A DNA stretch of 64,000 nt from Gossypium raimondii. Its lineage: Eukaryota; Streptophyta; Magnoliopsida; Malvales; Malvaceae. The stretch covers positions 2,203,501 to 2,267,500 of the forward strand of contig NC_068577.1 of NCBI RefSeq assembly GCF_025698545.1. The letters are read 5' to 3'. A program made the translations under genes and the position numbers. The notes under the pieces were generated by a model. It saw only the letters and a list, made by a program, of their open reading frames with translations. It had not been told where the DNA came from and made no database searches. The stretch's first letter is position 1. Each line of letters begins with the position of its first letter. Below, piece by piece: positions 48,262 to 60,209 of this stretch.

Positions 48262-48675
48262 TATAATAGCTTTTTGGCCCTTCAAATTTATAAAAAAAAA
48301 AGAAGAAGTCCTTTTAGTTCTTGAATCTGTATCTTTTGTCAAATTATCCCAAAATGGATAGAAAATTTAGCGTTTGTTAACTTTGCTATGTTGATGATAC
48401 ATCAACATTTAATTAATTTTTAAAATTGTTTTATATTTTTCTGAATTTTTTTAAAATTTTAAAAAATAATTAAATGTTGACATGTTATCCACGTGGCAGT
48501 CCACGTTTATGCAATGCCAACAAAGTTAAGAAAACGTTAACTTTTCTATTCATTTTGAGGTGCTTTGATAAAAGACACAAGTTTAAGGGCTAAAAAGATG
48601 AAAAATTAAATGAATGGCTAAATTGATTTTTTTATAAATTTTAAAGACCAAATAAATCATTATGCCATTATAAAA
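48262..48675. mobile_element. MITE-like fold-back repeat, family B copy 2
   Basis: Related to 40181-40535, with shared blocks CAAATTATCCCAAAATGGAT and CATTTTGAGGTGCTTTGATA arranged as inverted arms. A run of A/G near 48290 interrupts the left arm. Confidence 0.65.
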
Positions 48676-49072
48676 TAAAATAAAAATTATAACGAGAGGT
48701 TAGCTAGGTTTTGTTGATTAATTTCCAAAGGCTTATGGGTGTGGTCCTTGCGTTGATTAAAACCAATTTTTGAGCAAATAATTTAATTAAACATTTTAAA
48801 AATATATAAATTTGATATCAAATAAATATGAGATATAATAAATATTTATTATAAGTATCCATTTGATATATAATTAGAAAATTAAATATTTAAATTTAGT
48901 CACTTGTAGAAAGAATAATAATTAGTGATTAATATATAAAGAGAGAGAAAGGAGGGATAATTATTGGATAGTGGGAAATTTTATTTTATTTCACAAGTAG
49001 AGTCGAGATTTTGTATTATTTATTTAAATTTTTTTATAAATTGAAGGATTAGAATGGGTTGTTTAGGATTAA

Positions 49073-49927
49073 GGGTAAACTGTTAAAATAGTCATTTTTG
49101 TTTATCTCAGATTATATTTTAGTCATTTACGTTAATGTGTTGTAACATTTTAGTCACTGAGCCGTTAACTGCTATTAATAATGTAATGGTAAGCTGACGT
49201 GGCGCGTTAAATCATCAATTTAAACAAAAATTTTAGGTTAAATTATACAATTAGTCTCCATATTTTTTCGTTTTGAGCAATTTAATTTTTTTCTTTTATG
49301 TCCTTTTACCTTCTTCTTCTTCTTTTTTTAATTTTCCAATCTCTTCTGCTTCTCTCTTTGTTCCCCCCTTCTCAATCTCTTTTAATATAGTTTTTCTATG
49401 TTTTCCATTTGTTAAATCTAAAGGGAAGAAGAAAAGGAAAATAAAGAAATAAAAAGGAAAAATTAAATTGTTCAAAAAATAAAAGTAAGGGAAGAAGAAA
49501 AGGAAAATAAAGAAATAAAAAGAAAAAATTAAATTTTTCGAAAAAAATAAAAGTATAGGGACTAGTTTTAACAAATGGAAAACATAGAAAAACTACATTA
49601 AAAGATATGGAGAAGGGAGGAAAGCAGAGGAAGAAGCAGAAGAGAATGAAAAAATTGAAAGTTAAAAGAATGTAAAAGAAACAAATTAAATTGCTTAAAA
49701 CGAAAAAATATGGGGGACCAATTGTAGAATTTAAGCTAAATTTTTGTTTGAAATGATGATTTAATGTGTCACTTCAGCTTACCGTTACACTGTTAACAGC
49801 AATTAACGGCTCAGTGACTAAAGTGTTACAACACGTTAACATAAGTAACTAAAACGTAACATTTCGAACATAAGTGACTAAAATGTAACCTGAAGTAAAC
49901 AAAAGTGACTATTTCGATAGTTTAACT
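49073..49927. mobile_element. 855-bp fold-back MULE-type element with exact 9-bp target duplication
   Basis: TAGGATTAA occurs at 49064-49072 and 49928-49936. Between the copies the sequence is an inverted repeat almost end to end: GTCACTGAGCCGTTAACTGC on the left pairs with its complement near 49795-49815, AGCTGACGTGGCGCGTTAAA with the region near 49760, and the inner arms (CATATTTTTTCGTTTTGAGC) with 49697-49715. A 66-bp tandem duplication occupies the loop. The outer termini match the 230-bp element at 41591. No coding sequence. Confidence 0.88.
49423..49555 (+). repeat. 66-bp tandem duplication in the fold-back loop
   Basis: GGGAAGAAGAAAAGGAAAAT begins two nearly identical units at 49423 and 49489, flanked by short inverted arms (49391-49417 and 49565-49591). 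Confidence 0.85.
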
Positions 49928-50433
49928 TAGGATTAAATCTCAAACTTCCATACTTATAACATACTACTCTTGCCACTGGATTAAGAGGTTGTTGGCCTAT
50001 TTTTAAATTTGCTAAATACAAAGAGAGACATATTTTAGTATTTTTACCAAAATATTATCATACTACACACCATATCTATGATTATTGAATGAACAATTTT
50101 TTTCTTAATGGTGGTTAAAATATTTAGAATAAATTATATCAGTAATCACTTAATTATTGTAAATTTTATTTTGGTCATTGAACTAAAATAATTACAATTT
50201 GGTTATTAATTTTGAGATTAGTTTTATTTTGTCATCCGAAAATTAAATAACTAACGGAATGATGATGTAATAATTTTTAATGGTGAACTATTATACAATA
50301 CAAAGAAAACAATATGAATATACAAATATATATAATATGAATAAAAAAATATAATAAAATAAATACATGATTATCAAATCTAATCTTGAACATTAAGATT
50401 TATTAAATTAAACACGAGTTAAAAATGCGTTTC

Positions 50434-50502
50434 AACGCACTCAAACCCACATCCTCCTGCATTGACAACAATGCCCATACCAATTGAGCTAAAACTTAAT
50501 CC
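50434..50502 (-). repeat. tRNA-derived (SINE-like) repeat, copy 2
   Basis: The minus strand has A-box-like TTAGCTCAATTGGTATGGG and B-box-like GGGTTTGAGTG. The central segment matches 47815-47884. Confidence 0.55.
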
Positions 50503-50617
50503 GCACATAAGTTGAAAATTACTTAAGATATATAGATGCAACTACTTTAATAATCAAAGTAAAAATATCGAAATCAACTAAAAATAATGGAATCCCAGTA
50601 CGTATGACCAACACCTT

Positions 50618-53091
50618 TTATTTTCGAATTAAAACAACGAGTAGCTGAGTTCGATCCTTATACCCTGATTCCACTTGTTCAGTAAACATAAAGAGTTTTT
50701 TGGTCAATCGATCAAACATTTCGTCGATAATATCAGTGCTGAAGTGTTTGATGAACATTCCCTCCATTGCTGCCCTAACATGAATGACCCAAGCTTTTAT
50801 ATCAACTGGACCACCTACCAAAGAAGCAGGATTTGTTAACTCCAACATCTCGATGCTAAAATGCCCATTTTTTTCCACCACTGAGGCCATCTCGGCCGGC
50901 GACGGAGTGTATATGGGCAAGTTAAAGGAATCCACTTCATCTTCACTTACCAGTCCCTCATTCGCCATATCCATGAAGGTTGATGCCATAAAATCATACA
51001 TTAAACTAGCGGCCAGTTGAGAATAAGGCATTTCGTTGGGAAGTCCTGGCATGATGATGGTCATCATACCCCCAGTCACAATCTCCATTGCTCTAGCACA
51101 CAAAAATTCCTCCATGTCCTTAGCGAATTGAGATGCATAAGCTTGGACAACTTCGTTGGGTGCATTGGTGTAGTGAATCCTCCCTTTGTTCCATGCACCA
51201 CAATTCTTGTCTAATAACTCTTCTGGTACCTTGGAAAGCCAGTGGAGAGCATACGAGCAGTGCACAAAATGGATGGAGGATTCGGGGAATAATCGGCGGT
51301 GAAACGAGCCCGGCACACCGGCTGCGTAATACGGCCTTTCCCGAGGGAGAGATGTGAAGAGTGTGTTGAAATCGTTGGAGGGTTGGTCATTGAAAAGTAC
51401 TAGGAATTGGAGTGTTGTGTTGGATTGCGGGCATTGGAGAGTGTACTTTTGTTGTATGAAGTGTACAACATCTTGCATGGCGTCGAAGGCGTTTGGTCCA
51501 ACTGCACATCCCAAATCTGCAATGTAAATTGTGTTGGATGTAGAAGAGAGGTTTTCCACATCAAGCTTCATTGTAATTGCTCCCTTAATTCTTTCCTTAA
51601 CCACATTTGCAGCTAATCTCTGCCAAATTGGAACACTTTTCAATCGTCTAGGATTAAAGGTAGAGAATGGAAATGAAATCTTAGAATGAATACTTTGCAT
51701 TGATTGGTTTTCAACCAAGATGTAGTAGGGTCCTAGGAAATGGGAAATTGTAGAATATAAGTGGTCCATGATACTAATTAGGGATTAATGTAATATAGAC
51801 ATCATTATTAAGTTTTAATATCTAATAAACCTTTTTTACCAAAATCAAGAAAAAGTAACACATTGATTATTCATGTAGGACCCAAATTAGCATGAGAAAG
51901 AATATTGCATTAACTCCTACAACGGCTTTGGTTTCTCGAAATCATCAGTCAACTTAAATGAAGCTTTTTGTAATCACTGACGAATAAATTTTCCTTATTT
52001 TTATGGAAATTAGCAGAGTTCGGGGTCTGTTTGTTTATATTTAAAAGGTTTTACGAAAGATATTTTTTGTAATTTTTTGTGTTTGTTTTACAGAAAATGA
52101 CTTACAAGTCAACGTAAAATAAGTCATTTTTTCTGTAAAATAACTTAAAATGACTTATCCGATCATTTTTCAAAAAGAGCACCTCTATAGGTAATTTTAT
52201 TTTATATAAAATTAAATTTTATATATAAATTAAATTAAATCAAGCTTAATATTATTATATTGATAATAAATTTTATATTTCTTTTAAATATTTAAAATTA
52301 TTAAAATTATTTATTATTTTAATAAATTATTTAATATTTCAATTTTATTTTAATAATAAATTTTAAAATAATAAATTTAAATAATATTCAATATTAATAT
52401 TTTAATAAAAAATTTATTACAATTATAAATATATTAATAATAAATGTTTTGTAGTGTAAAGATTAAAATATGTCATAAGTCTATGTACTCTTCACAAATC
52501 TACAATTTAGTCTTTGCCCTTTTATTTTCAAGAATTTAGTCCTCTACTAATCTATGTATGTTTGTTTTACTGAAAGTAACTTTCATGAAATATTTTAAGA
52601 AATCTATCAAACAATAGAAAATATTTTACACGGATTCATCCAAACACACAAAAAAAAAAACTTTTCTAGAAAAATAAGTTATTTTTCAGACATCATTTTT
52701 CGATAGTTATTTTAAGTGAAACAAACGCATGTTTAGAATCTTAATTTATTTCTATACAGGTTCCCATTTAAAAGCAATACGTTGATTAGTTCTCATCTGC
52801 AAATGAAGTGCAAACCCGTGAAGGGTGTATCGGTTTTCAAGGTTAAAAACAAACACAGATTTATCATGATTTTAGACCAGCTTCGAGTAGACAATGCTTG
52901 CATGGTTAATGGTGAATATATATATATATATATATATAATGAAAGAGAGAGACCTGAAAGTAGGAATTTCTGGTATAGCTGTAAGTGCCATCGCCGCCGT
53001 TCACATGGAGTGAATCTGGAAGTGGCCGTCTTACGGTTTCACCGCCACCGCCAATGATGAGTGGGGATGGATCAGGGGCTACCTCTGCCAT
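50618..53091 (-). CDS. SABATH carboxyl methyltransferase 2
   Basis: Paralogue of the gene at 45944, in the same orientation 3 kb away. Two exons (53091-52954 and 51619-50618) give 379 residues. Exon 1 starts MAEVAPDPSP, is glycine-rich and ends TYSYTRNSYFQ, keeping the Tyr, Asn and Gln of the SAM/substrate motif. Exon 2 holds IADLGCAVGPNAF, VPGSFHRRLFP, HCSYALHWLSKVP, NKGRIHYTNAP and HVRAAMEGMFIKHF, and ends at LVVLIRK. The intron that paralogue 1 has after its MDMVKT is absent: the coding runs through FMDMANEGLVSEDEVD. An ATG at 51769 is open into exon 2 but lies in the intron, and I reject it as the start because it lacks the exon-1 motif. Substrate unknown. Confidence 0.93.
52918..52938. 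repeat. (TA)n microsatellite
   Basis: A short TA run in the intron, 15 nt from the exon-1 donor of SABATH gene 2. Confidence 0.9.
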
Positions 53092-53146
53092 GATTACTGT
53101 AGTTTGTAGTGAGCGTTGATTGAACAAAGTTTAGTGAGATTTGTTT

Positions 53147-53157
53147 CCATTATATAG
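53147..53157 (-). promoter_or_regulatory. TATA box of SABATH gene 2
   Basis: The minus strand reads TCTATATAATG, about 60 nt before the start codon. Confidence 0.55.
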
Positions 53158-53159
53158 AA

Positions 53160-56100
53160 GTAGGGGCTACCATATGCATGCTAGCTACCATCACGGTGGA
53201 ACCAATACTATATTGATTTTTTCAAAAACATTAATGCTCAAATTAATTAACATAAAACAAGCAAAAGTCATTCACACCAAAGACAAGAATTTATTCCACA
53301 CTCAATATTTGCGAGGTATGAAATTAGGATATCATGTCATTTGTATTTACTTAAGATGAATATGTCAAAATATTATTAAATTTATTGGAAAGAGATACGA
53401 ATAACATGATATCCAATTTTGTATAAACTTTTGTCATGTACCATTGGTAAAATGAGGGTTTTCTTTTTTATATATAAATTGGTGCTTTGGAACTGGTCCT
53501 GCACAATTGTACAGTCAACCCTTAGCTAGGGTTTTCTTTTCTTTTTATGGTCCATAATATTCGAGATATATATGTACCCAAAAAAAATCGAGATATAGAA
53601 GCTGCTTAATCTCTCATGTGGAGGCAATATGTAGTGCAAGTTACAAGAGATAACATATAATATATGTTAGACTTAGTTGGCTATTATTATTTTTAGACCT
53701 AGTTAGTACTTGATTTTATATTCTATTAATCAGATTAGTATTTTTACAATAATATCATTAATTTGTATTGACGTGATATTATTAGTCAATCTGATGATAC
53801 CACATAGTAACATCCCAATATGTCATGTGACAAATATAAATTAAAAATTAAAATATATAAATATATAATTAAATTAATTAAAATGTATATTTTCACATCA
53901 AAAATGAACCTAGACAATCGATTATCTCGATAGAGATCATTCCAAATGTGTTTTTGGTATTTTTATATTTTTAATTTCTTAATAAAATAATCAATTTTAG
54001 GTTATTATTATTTTAAAATATATAAAATATAAACTTATGAATTTATAAAAAATTAAAATATATAAAATCCTATAATATATATAAACATATAAAACGTATA
54101 GATTTATAAAATATATATTGATAAATATTGATAATATATATTTATAAATTTATAATATAAAATTTAAATATATTTTACGTAAGCCATTATAATATTTTTA
54201 TAATAATATATATAATATTATTTTTATAAATGTACTCGCTTTTATGTATTTATATGCATTATAGGTTTTATATATTTAGATATTTTAATAAATTTATAAT
54301 TTATAATTTTATATATTTTCAAAATAAATAATAACTTAAAATTATTTTATATATAAAATTACTAAAAACGCATTTGGAAGGAACCTGAACAAAAAAAAGT
54401 CTACCTTTTTTAATTAAAATTTTAATTTATGTTTGCCAGGTGGCACCATTGGACTGGTTTGTCATGTCATGTCAGCACAAACTAACAATGTTAGAATACA
54501 AATTCAAGTACCATCTAAGTTCAAAAAAATAAAACCAACTAAATACATATGGAAAAATTCAGGATTCATAATATATATTAACCCAAAAAAACATCTATTT
54601 TTTGTGGAATAGATGAACATGAAAGCACTAAGTTTATATACTTTTACTATTTATGGGTTTGGAAGCGATTTTGGGTAGATCTAGGTATTGTATAAAAAAA
54701 AGATCAGATATGATCAAAATCTATAATAAGGTCATTCAAAAAAAATGTAGTGGTGTTTATAGACCGAACTAGGTCAAGATATTATTAAAATATAAATATA
54801 TATATTTGGTGAATTACAAGAGGAGGGCAAACCCTAACGGCAACGTGACTAGCGCGACTCGAACTGAAACCACACCTGAGATGGTGAACACCTTAACTAT
54901 TATGCCAGCACACGAGGGTTCAAAAATAATAAATATTTTCTTATTGCTTTTTGATTCCTTTCTTTTTCATGTAAGATGAAAAGCAACCTTTATAGAAAAA
55001 ATGAAAAAAAGAAGAAGGGTAATTAAAGAAGAATTTATACCCTAAAAACCAAAGACGAAGGACCTATAGCTAGAAAAAAAAGTAATAATAGTACAAAAGA
55101 TTCTAAATAAAAGCATCTACTTCATAAAAAAATATATAGAATTCTAGTGGTGCATAATCGGGTTCAATCTTTACATGATGCATGCTTAAGTAAAGTCAAA
55201 AAATTCTCTCTTCTTTTTTTTTTTTTCAACTTTAATTTATCTGGTGGTAACCAATGGGTAAACCATTGCCATGTTCTTCAGGAATATGGCCAACTGTTCA
55301 TTAACATTTTAATAACCCTAAACCCTATATATCGACCCTAGCTAGCTATAAGCTAGGCATATAAAAATATGTATATAGCTATTTATATTCTAGGGTTACA
55401 ACTTTCACTAATATTGATGTATTAAAAGATTCATCTCTATGTAAACAATGAAAAGTCCTCCTTTAGAGATGATAATTTTTTGCTACCAACTATGGCTCTT
55501 GCCGTTGCTAAACATCATTAGGTTAAATTACTTTATAAGTCCCTATATTTTATAGGTTGAAAAGTTCGAGCCCACACCAAATAGGTGTATGATAAAATGT
55601 TTAATCACCGCTTAATTCAAGTCAAGATAATTTAATTAATGTTGTATATTTACTCTAAAGCGAATATGTAAAATTGTAAATAACACTAAGGTTGAATGTA
55701 ATAAATAAGATTTAATTATGTATTCGAATCTCATTTTGATTTTAAATTTTTTTTCGAAGTGGTACTTAAATTATCAATTTTGTCTCATTTTATTCAAAAA
55801 TGTACAACATCCAATAAAAATTTGACATGTGTCATGTTCTTATTAATCAATATTTTTGGGTAAACTAAAGTAAAATTGATAGTTTAAGTACTCACTAAAT
55901 TTGACGAGAAGAGTTAAATGAGTAATGTGGGTGTTTTATTTTTTTAAAATTTTAATATTATCAAACACATGATAGTTTTAGTCCACTTAACTAAATATAT
56001 ACCGTACAAGTTTTAAACCGAGAGACAGTTTGAATTTTATCATTTCAACTAAAATTTCGTTTATTTTTATATATTTTTATAAATATCAAATAATATATGA

Positions 56101-58941
56101 TTGGGAAATCTATAGTGCAAAATTTAGAATATATAAATGAAGTATATAGTTGGTAGAACTAAAAGTAAAAATAGGTTATGTTATACTATGCGTCCATAAT
56201 TACAATAGGAATGATCACAAAGCAATAAGAACAAGAAAATAAGAACACGTAGATTTTACGTGAACAGCTCTTATTAAGAAAAATTATTGGCAGATGAGGA
56301 GAAATTCACTAATGTGAAAAATAATAATACAGGAAGTTTTTTGCTACATACATTTTAAGGGTTAAACAACCCTGGTATAATCAACGTCTAATAAAAGAAG
56401 TATAGTCCTATATAGATTCAACTTGTGCGGTAAGGTCTGTATTGCCCCGATCAAGTTTAGTGGTTCAACCCTCAGTCTTTTGTTCTCATAAATTTCTAAT
56501 TTTATCCCTCTACTTTATTTTTTTAATAAATGAATTATACACCAAATTTTTTAAACCGAGATTCGGGTCACATAAGTCTATATTTATGATACATATATAT
56601 TATATAGTAGAATTAATATATAGTAGGTGTAGCGGATCAGCTACATATATATAGCTGAGGATAATGAAAAGAAAAGAATTGCCGACGTACAAGCTAAAAT
56701 ATTAATATTTTGAAAAGTGAAAAATGGCGATAAACGAGGCAACTCAACTGAGCTGGAAACTGAAACCCTTTGTGGGAAACCATTAATATTGGAATTGGGG
56801 AAAAATGCTTGCTTTTGTCTTCGAAAAGTCCCGCTTGATTTCTTAAAGGAGACAGGCGACAAGATCACTACAGTTTGTATTATTTTATTTCTGCATTTAA
56901 ATCAGGCTTTATATATGTAGCTCAGTCTTTTAATAAATTACTAGGGCTCACTTGGAGAACATGCACAACGTGAATTGTGATTGCTCCATCAATCACGATT
57001 GTGATGTCTTACAATTCTGCCTTTTTTTTAGATAAAATATTATTTATTAAAATAATATATCAAAAGGGATTAGGTCAATTGATATGCAAATTGCCACATC
57101 AGTTGGTGGTTTCATGTGAAATCAAGGGGTGTGTGAGGATTTGTTAAGGGCAGATTATCTTCCCATTGGTGTCAGCTTGCGAGGGGATTGGGAAGTCTGA
57201 TATGGCATTTTGAGAACGGTCAAGTGAGATCGGAAAAGGTTAAGCGAAATCGGGAAATGACATGACGATTTAGGACATGTCTTGTTAGTGCCAGGGGAGC
57301 AAAGAATTTCTATTGCCTCAAGGCTCTAAATCAACATATGAGATGATGATTTGGAGGATCAAAGCAACAGAGATTCTCTGCTTCCTTAGCATCGATAACA
57401 CAAAATTTAGAAATTTCGGACCAAACACCAAATTTTATTATAAAAAAACCCCATATGTCCAGGGGGCAAATGTTAAAAAAAAAGAACCCAGAAAAAAAAT
57501 CACCTACTCTTTGAAAATATACCTCTCAAAATCCATTTCCAAAAAACCCTAAAAGAAAATTCTAAACTAGAAAATTCCAAATAAGCATCACTCTAACCCT
57601 AAACTACTTAAGGAAATTTTTTAACTATTTGGAGTTATTATGAATTTTATGATTATAATTGTTCAATACCATTATTTTTTAAGTTCAAATATCAAAGAAG
57701 AAAACTCTAAAAGAAGTAAGTCAAACTATCACATAGATGGTTTAAATATGATGGATAGAGTTTTTTTAAAAAGGTTTAGTGTGTGTTATATAAGTTTGTG
57801 ATCATATTAGCATGATATTGCATTTTTAGCCATGTTTGATAAAAAGTAAGAGGACATTGTTTATAATAATTAATCGTATATATCAATTAGAATGACAAAT
57901 AAATGTTTATAGTAATTCGGTATATATTTCGTACAGAATAAATGGTTAGGTTAATTCGTACTCCAAAACGATTTAGAAATCAAGAGAAATGAGAAATGAT
58001 GAACATTTTGATAAAAAATTAAGAAATTATAAAATGGATCCCTAACTTGTGTTGTTACCCTTATCATAGCAATGAACCTCATCATGCAAGATTCAATTTG
58101 GGGTTGTCATCCTGATATTAGGAATGATGTACAAAAATATCCACTACAAAAATAATTCCATAGACGACAACTTAAACTAACAGGGAGAGTCCGTCAGTAA
58201 AAATCTGCATTTCTTACGGGTTTTCTTATCTGTTGGTATATATGCGACATATACTGACGGATTACCCATCCATCAGTATAGATACTTCTTTTATCCACCA
58301 GTTGATTCAATCTAGAAATTAATTATTTCTTCTGCACTTAGTGACATTGGCGATTGCTATGATATACCTTGAATTCTAAAATAATCTAATCCAAAATCTG
58401 TTGTTGTTTTCAAGTGAAAGAAACCCAAAGTTTAATAATTAGTCAAACAAATGAAGAAAAAACGGGAAATGAAATTAGAAGCTCACCTATGACATCGACG
58501 GTAGTTTACTGTTAGAAAGCCTTCCAATCGGTCCATTAGGGAAGTCAATCCCGTAAGACAAGTAATTAGCTCTAACCACAGTTGATTATTATTCCCATTA
58601 TCCACCAATGAATCCCCAAAAATAAAGTAACAATCTTTTCCCAGAACTATATCTGAATATTGTCAGTTTTGAAGCATGCCTGAGCATTAAGGCTTGAACT
58701 GCCAACTATTGATCTTCACTCATAAACATAATCCTTAGCTGGCTTCTAATCTTCCTTCTCTCATCTCTGAGATACGTTTTATGAAGAAAATGAATTTTTA
58801 ATCTAGAGATCAGAACAAAAGGGTCTGCATCTCCTGTAAAAATGATTTAGAAGATTCAAAACCAAAAATAGCAGTATTTGCTAGCAACAATATGGTGAAG
58901 GTTGTCGATCAACACATATTGATCCAAAATTTGATTCAAGT
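53160..58941. other. Long AT-rich intergenic region
   Basis: Very AT-rich (notably 53800-54400) with a tRNA-like repeat at 54845-54915. I recognise no gene; the ORFs are short and of low complexity. A less AT-rich block at about 57060-57350 could be old transposon or gene debris but shows no identifiable protein. Confidence 0.55.
54845..54915 (-). repeat. tRNA-derived (SINE-like) sequence
   Basis: The minus strand reads TGGCATAATAGTTAAGGTG (A-box-like) and then TTTCAGTTCGAGTCGCGC (B-box-like), separated as in tRNA-derived SINE heads. It differs in sequence from the two copies at 47.8 and 50.4 kb, so it is probably another family. Confidence 0.5.
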
Positions 58942-59264
58942 GGTAAAAGTATCATGAATGCCACTGTATTAGGAATCAAATTTCATTTTGCCCTCTTTAC
59001 TCAAAAAATGGATAAATTAGTCATTATACGTTAATCAAATAACAAACCAGTTCTTCTTCTATCATCACGTGACATACCATGTGTACCTCATGCTAATGTA
59101 TAAGGGTTAGGTTTTTAACAGTAAAAATAGATGAAAACTTTAACAGAAAGGACCAATTAACTTTTTGATTTAACATATAGGGATTAAATTGCTCATTTTT
59201 TTTTAGTAAAGAGAATAAAGTACAATTTAACTCCTAGTACAATAGCCTCTATGTTACTTTTATT
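58942..59264. mobile_element. MULE-type MITE with 9-bp target duplication, copy 1
   Basis: Long inverted termini: GGTAAAAGTATCATGAATGC on the left pairs with the right end (reverse complement AATAAAAGTAACATAGAGGC), continuing through TGTATTAGGAATCAAATT against TGTACTAGGAGTTAAATT. Flanks GATTCAAGT (58933-58941) and AATTCAAGT (59265-59273) match at eight of nine positions. Confidence 0.78.
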
Positions 59265-59564
59265 AATTCAAGTCCAGTATGGTACCTTTGAGTATGTCGA
59301 TTGATTTTAATGAATCAATGATGTTGGCCCTAGAGATTCACAACAGATAGTAGAGGCACCGCGACAATGTGTTTTTCAACGCATGATATTGCTGGTCGTA
59401 TTAAGCATACTAGTGAACTGTGTATTTCTATCCATAAAGTGATATGAAACCATAAAAATGAGCTTTCTCAACACTGTAACTTTGAGGGAAGAAATCTAAC
59501 AAATCATGCATCTCATTACCATCCAAATGTTTGCCATATTGGCTTAAATCTTTCTCTTTTGCAG

Positions 59565-59865
59565 GAAAACCCCAACATTTGGAAATGGCTAACTAGTCAA
59601 GAACAACCACCCGAAGCAGTGACCGTTAATCCTGTAAGAGATTATCTAAAATATAAAAGTTTTGCACTTGTATTTCTTTTATTTCCCAGTATTCTTATAA
59701 GATCTTTTGGTTGTTTAAGTCTTCTCTGCAGTGCAACAGAAAGTCTTGAAAAACCTCAACAACCATTCCTCTCCCGAGACCTGAGCAACCCCTGGCCAGC
59801 CATGGGTGAAAGGGTGGGATGATATCCAAAAAGGTCGCGATAGCCCAATCACCGGAAATCGGTAG
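59565..59865 (+). pseudogene. SDHAF2/SDH5-type succinate dehydrogenase assembly factor, 3' fragment
   Basis: SDHAF2 (DUF339) promotes flavinylation of the SdhA subunit in mitochondria. Two exons remain. Exon 59565-59633 encodes ENPNIWKWLTSQEQPPEAV, the hallmark WLTGQEQPPE block. After an intron the last exon (from about 59722) encodes QQKVLKNLNNHSSPET, an in-frame TGA at 59782-59784, then ATPGQPWVKGWDDIQKGRDS and a normal stop. The TGA stands where relatives have an arginine, so a CGA-to-TGA change is likely. The reading frame at the last-exon acceptor also appears one base short. The N-terminal exons were not found upstream. The retained intron means a DNA-level duplicate rather than a retrocopy. 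Confidence 0.82.
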
Positions 59866-60209
59866 CTTTTCTTTTGCCTTTGAGATAACAGGTTCTGAAG
59901 GCTTGTTTCTTTCGAAACAAATTAAGGTTTGTAATATGTAATAATTTCTTGGATATTGTATTTTAGAATATGAAATAAGGATGGTTACATCGCTGTAGTG
60001 AAGCTGGAGATGTAAGAAAACCCTGAATGTATTTGGTATAGGCCTTATTTAAGTTGATCTATAGCATAAAAATTGTGGCTTGAATTGTCATTTCTTCTCT
60101 GTGCTTCAACAAATAGTTGAAAATATTCAACAAGTTGTATAAATGCAAAGTGATGGTTCTAAGAAGCGCCACTCTATAACCCTTTTTAGACCCAATAGAG
60201 GGGACTAGA

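Larger units (their letters stand above)
47671..50617. other. Spacer between the SABATH paralogues
   Basis: Contains a tRNA-like repeat (47815-47884), a family B MITE (48262-48675), the 855-bp fold-back MULE (49073-49927) and a second tRNA-like repeat (50434-50502). No gene. The 92-codon minus-strand ORF at 49296-49574 is low-complexity purine/pyrimidine repeat. Confidence 0.65.

Noticed and set aside
49296-49574. 92-codon minus-strand ORF with repeated hydrophobic blocks
   Set aside because: A translation of the low-complexity tandem repeat in the fold-back loop; not a membrane protein.
51619-51769. Alternative start for SABATH gene 2 at 51769
   Set aside because: It lies in the intron, lacks the SYxxNSxxQ motif, and a perfect exon 1 exists at 52954-53091 with matching splice sites.
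52025-52735. Possible hAT-like element in the SABATH gene 2 intron
   Set aside because: Ends carry TGTTTGTTT / AAACAAACG in inverted orientation, but no 8-bp duplication or clear arms could be matched.
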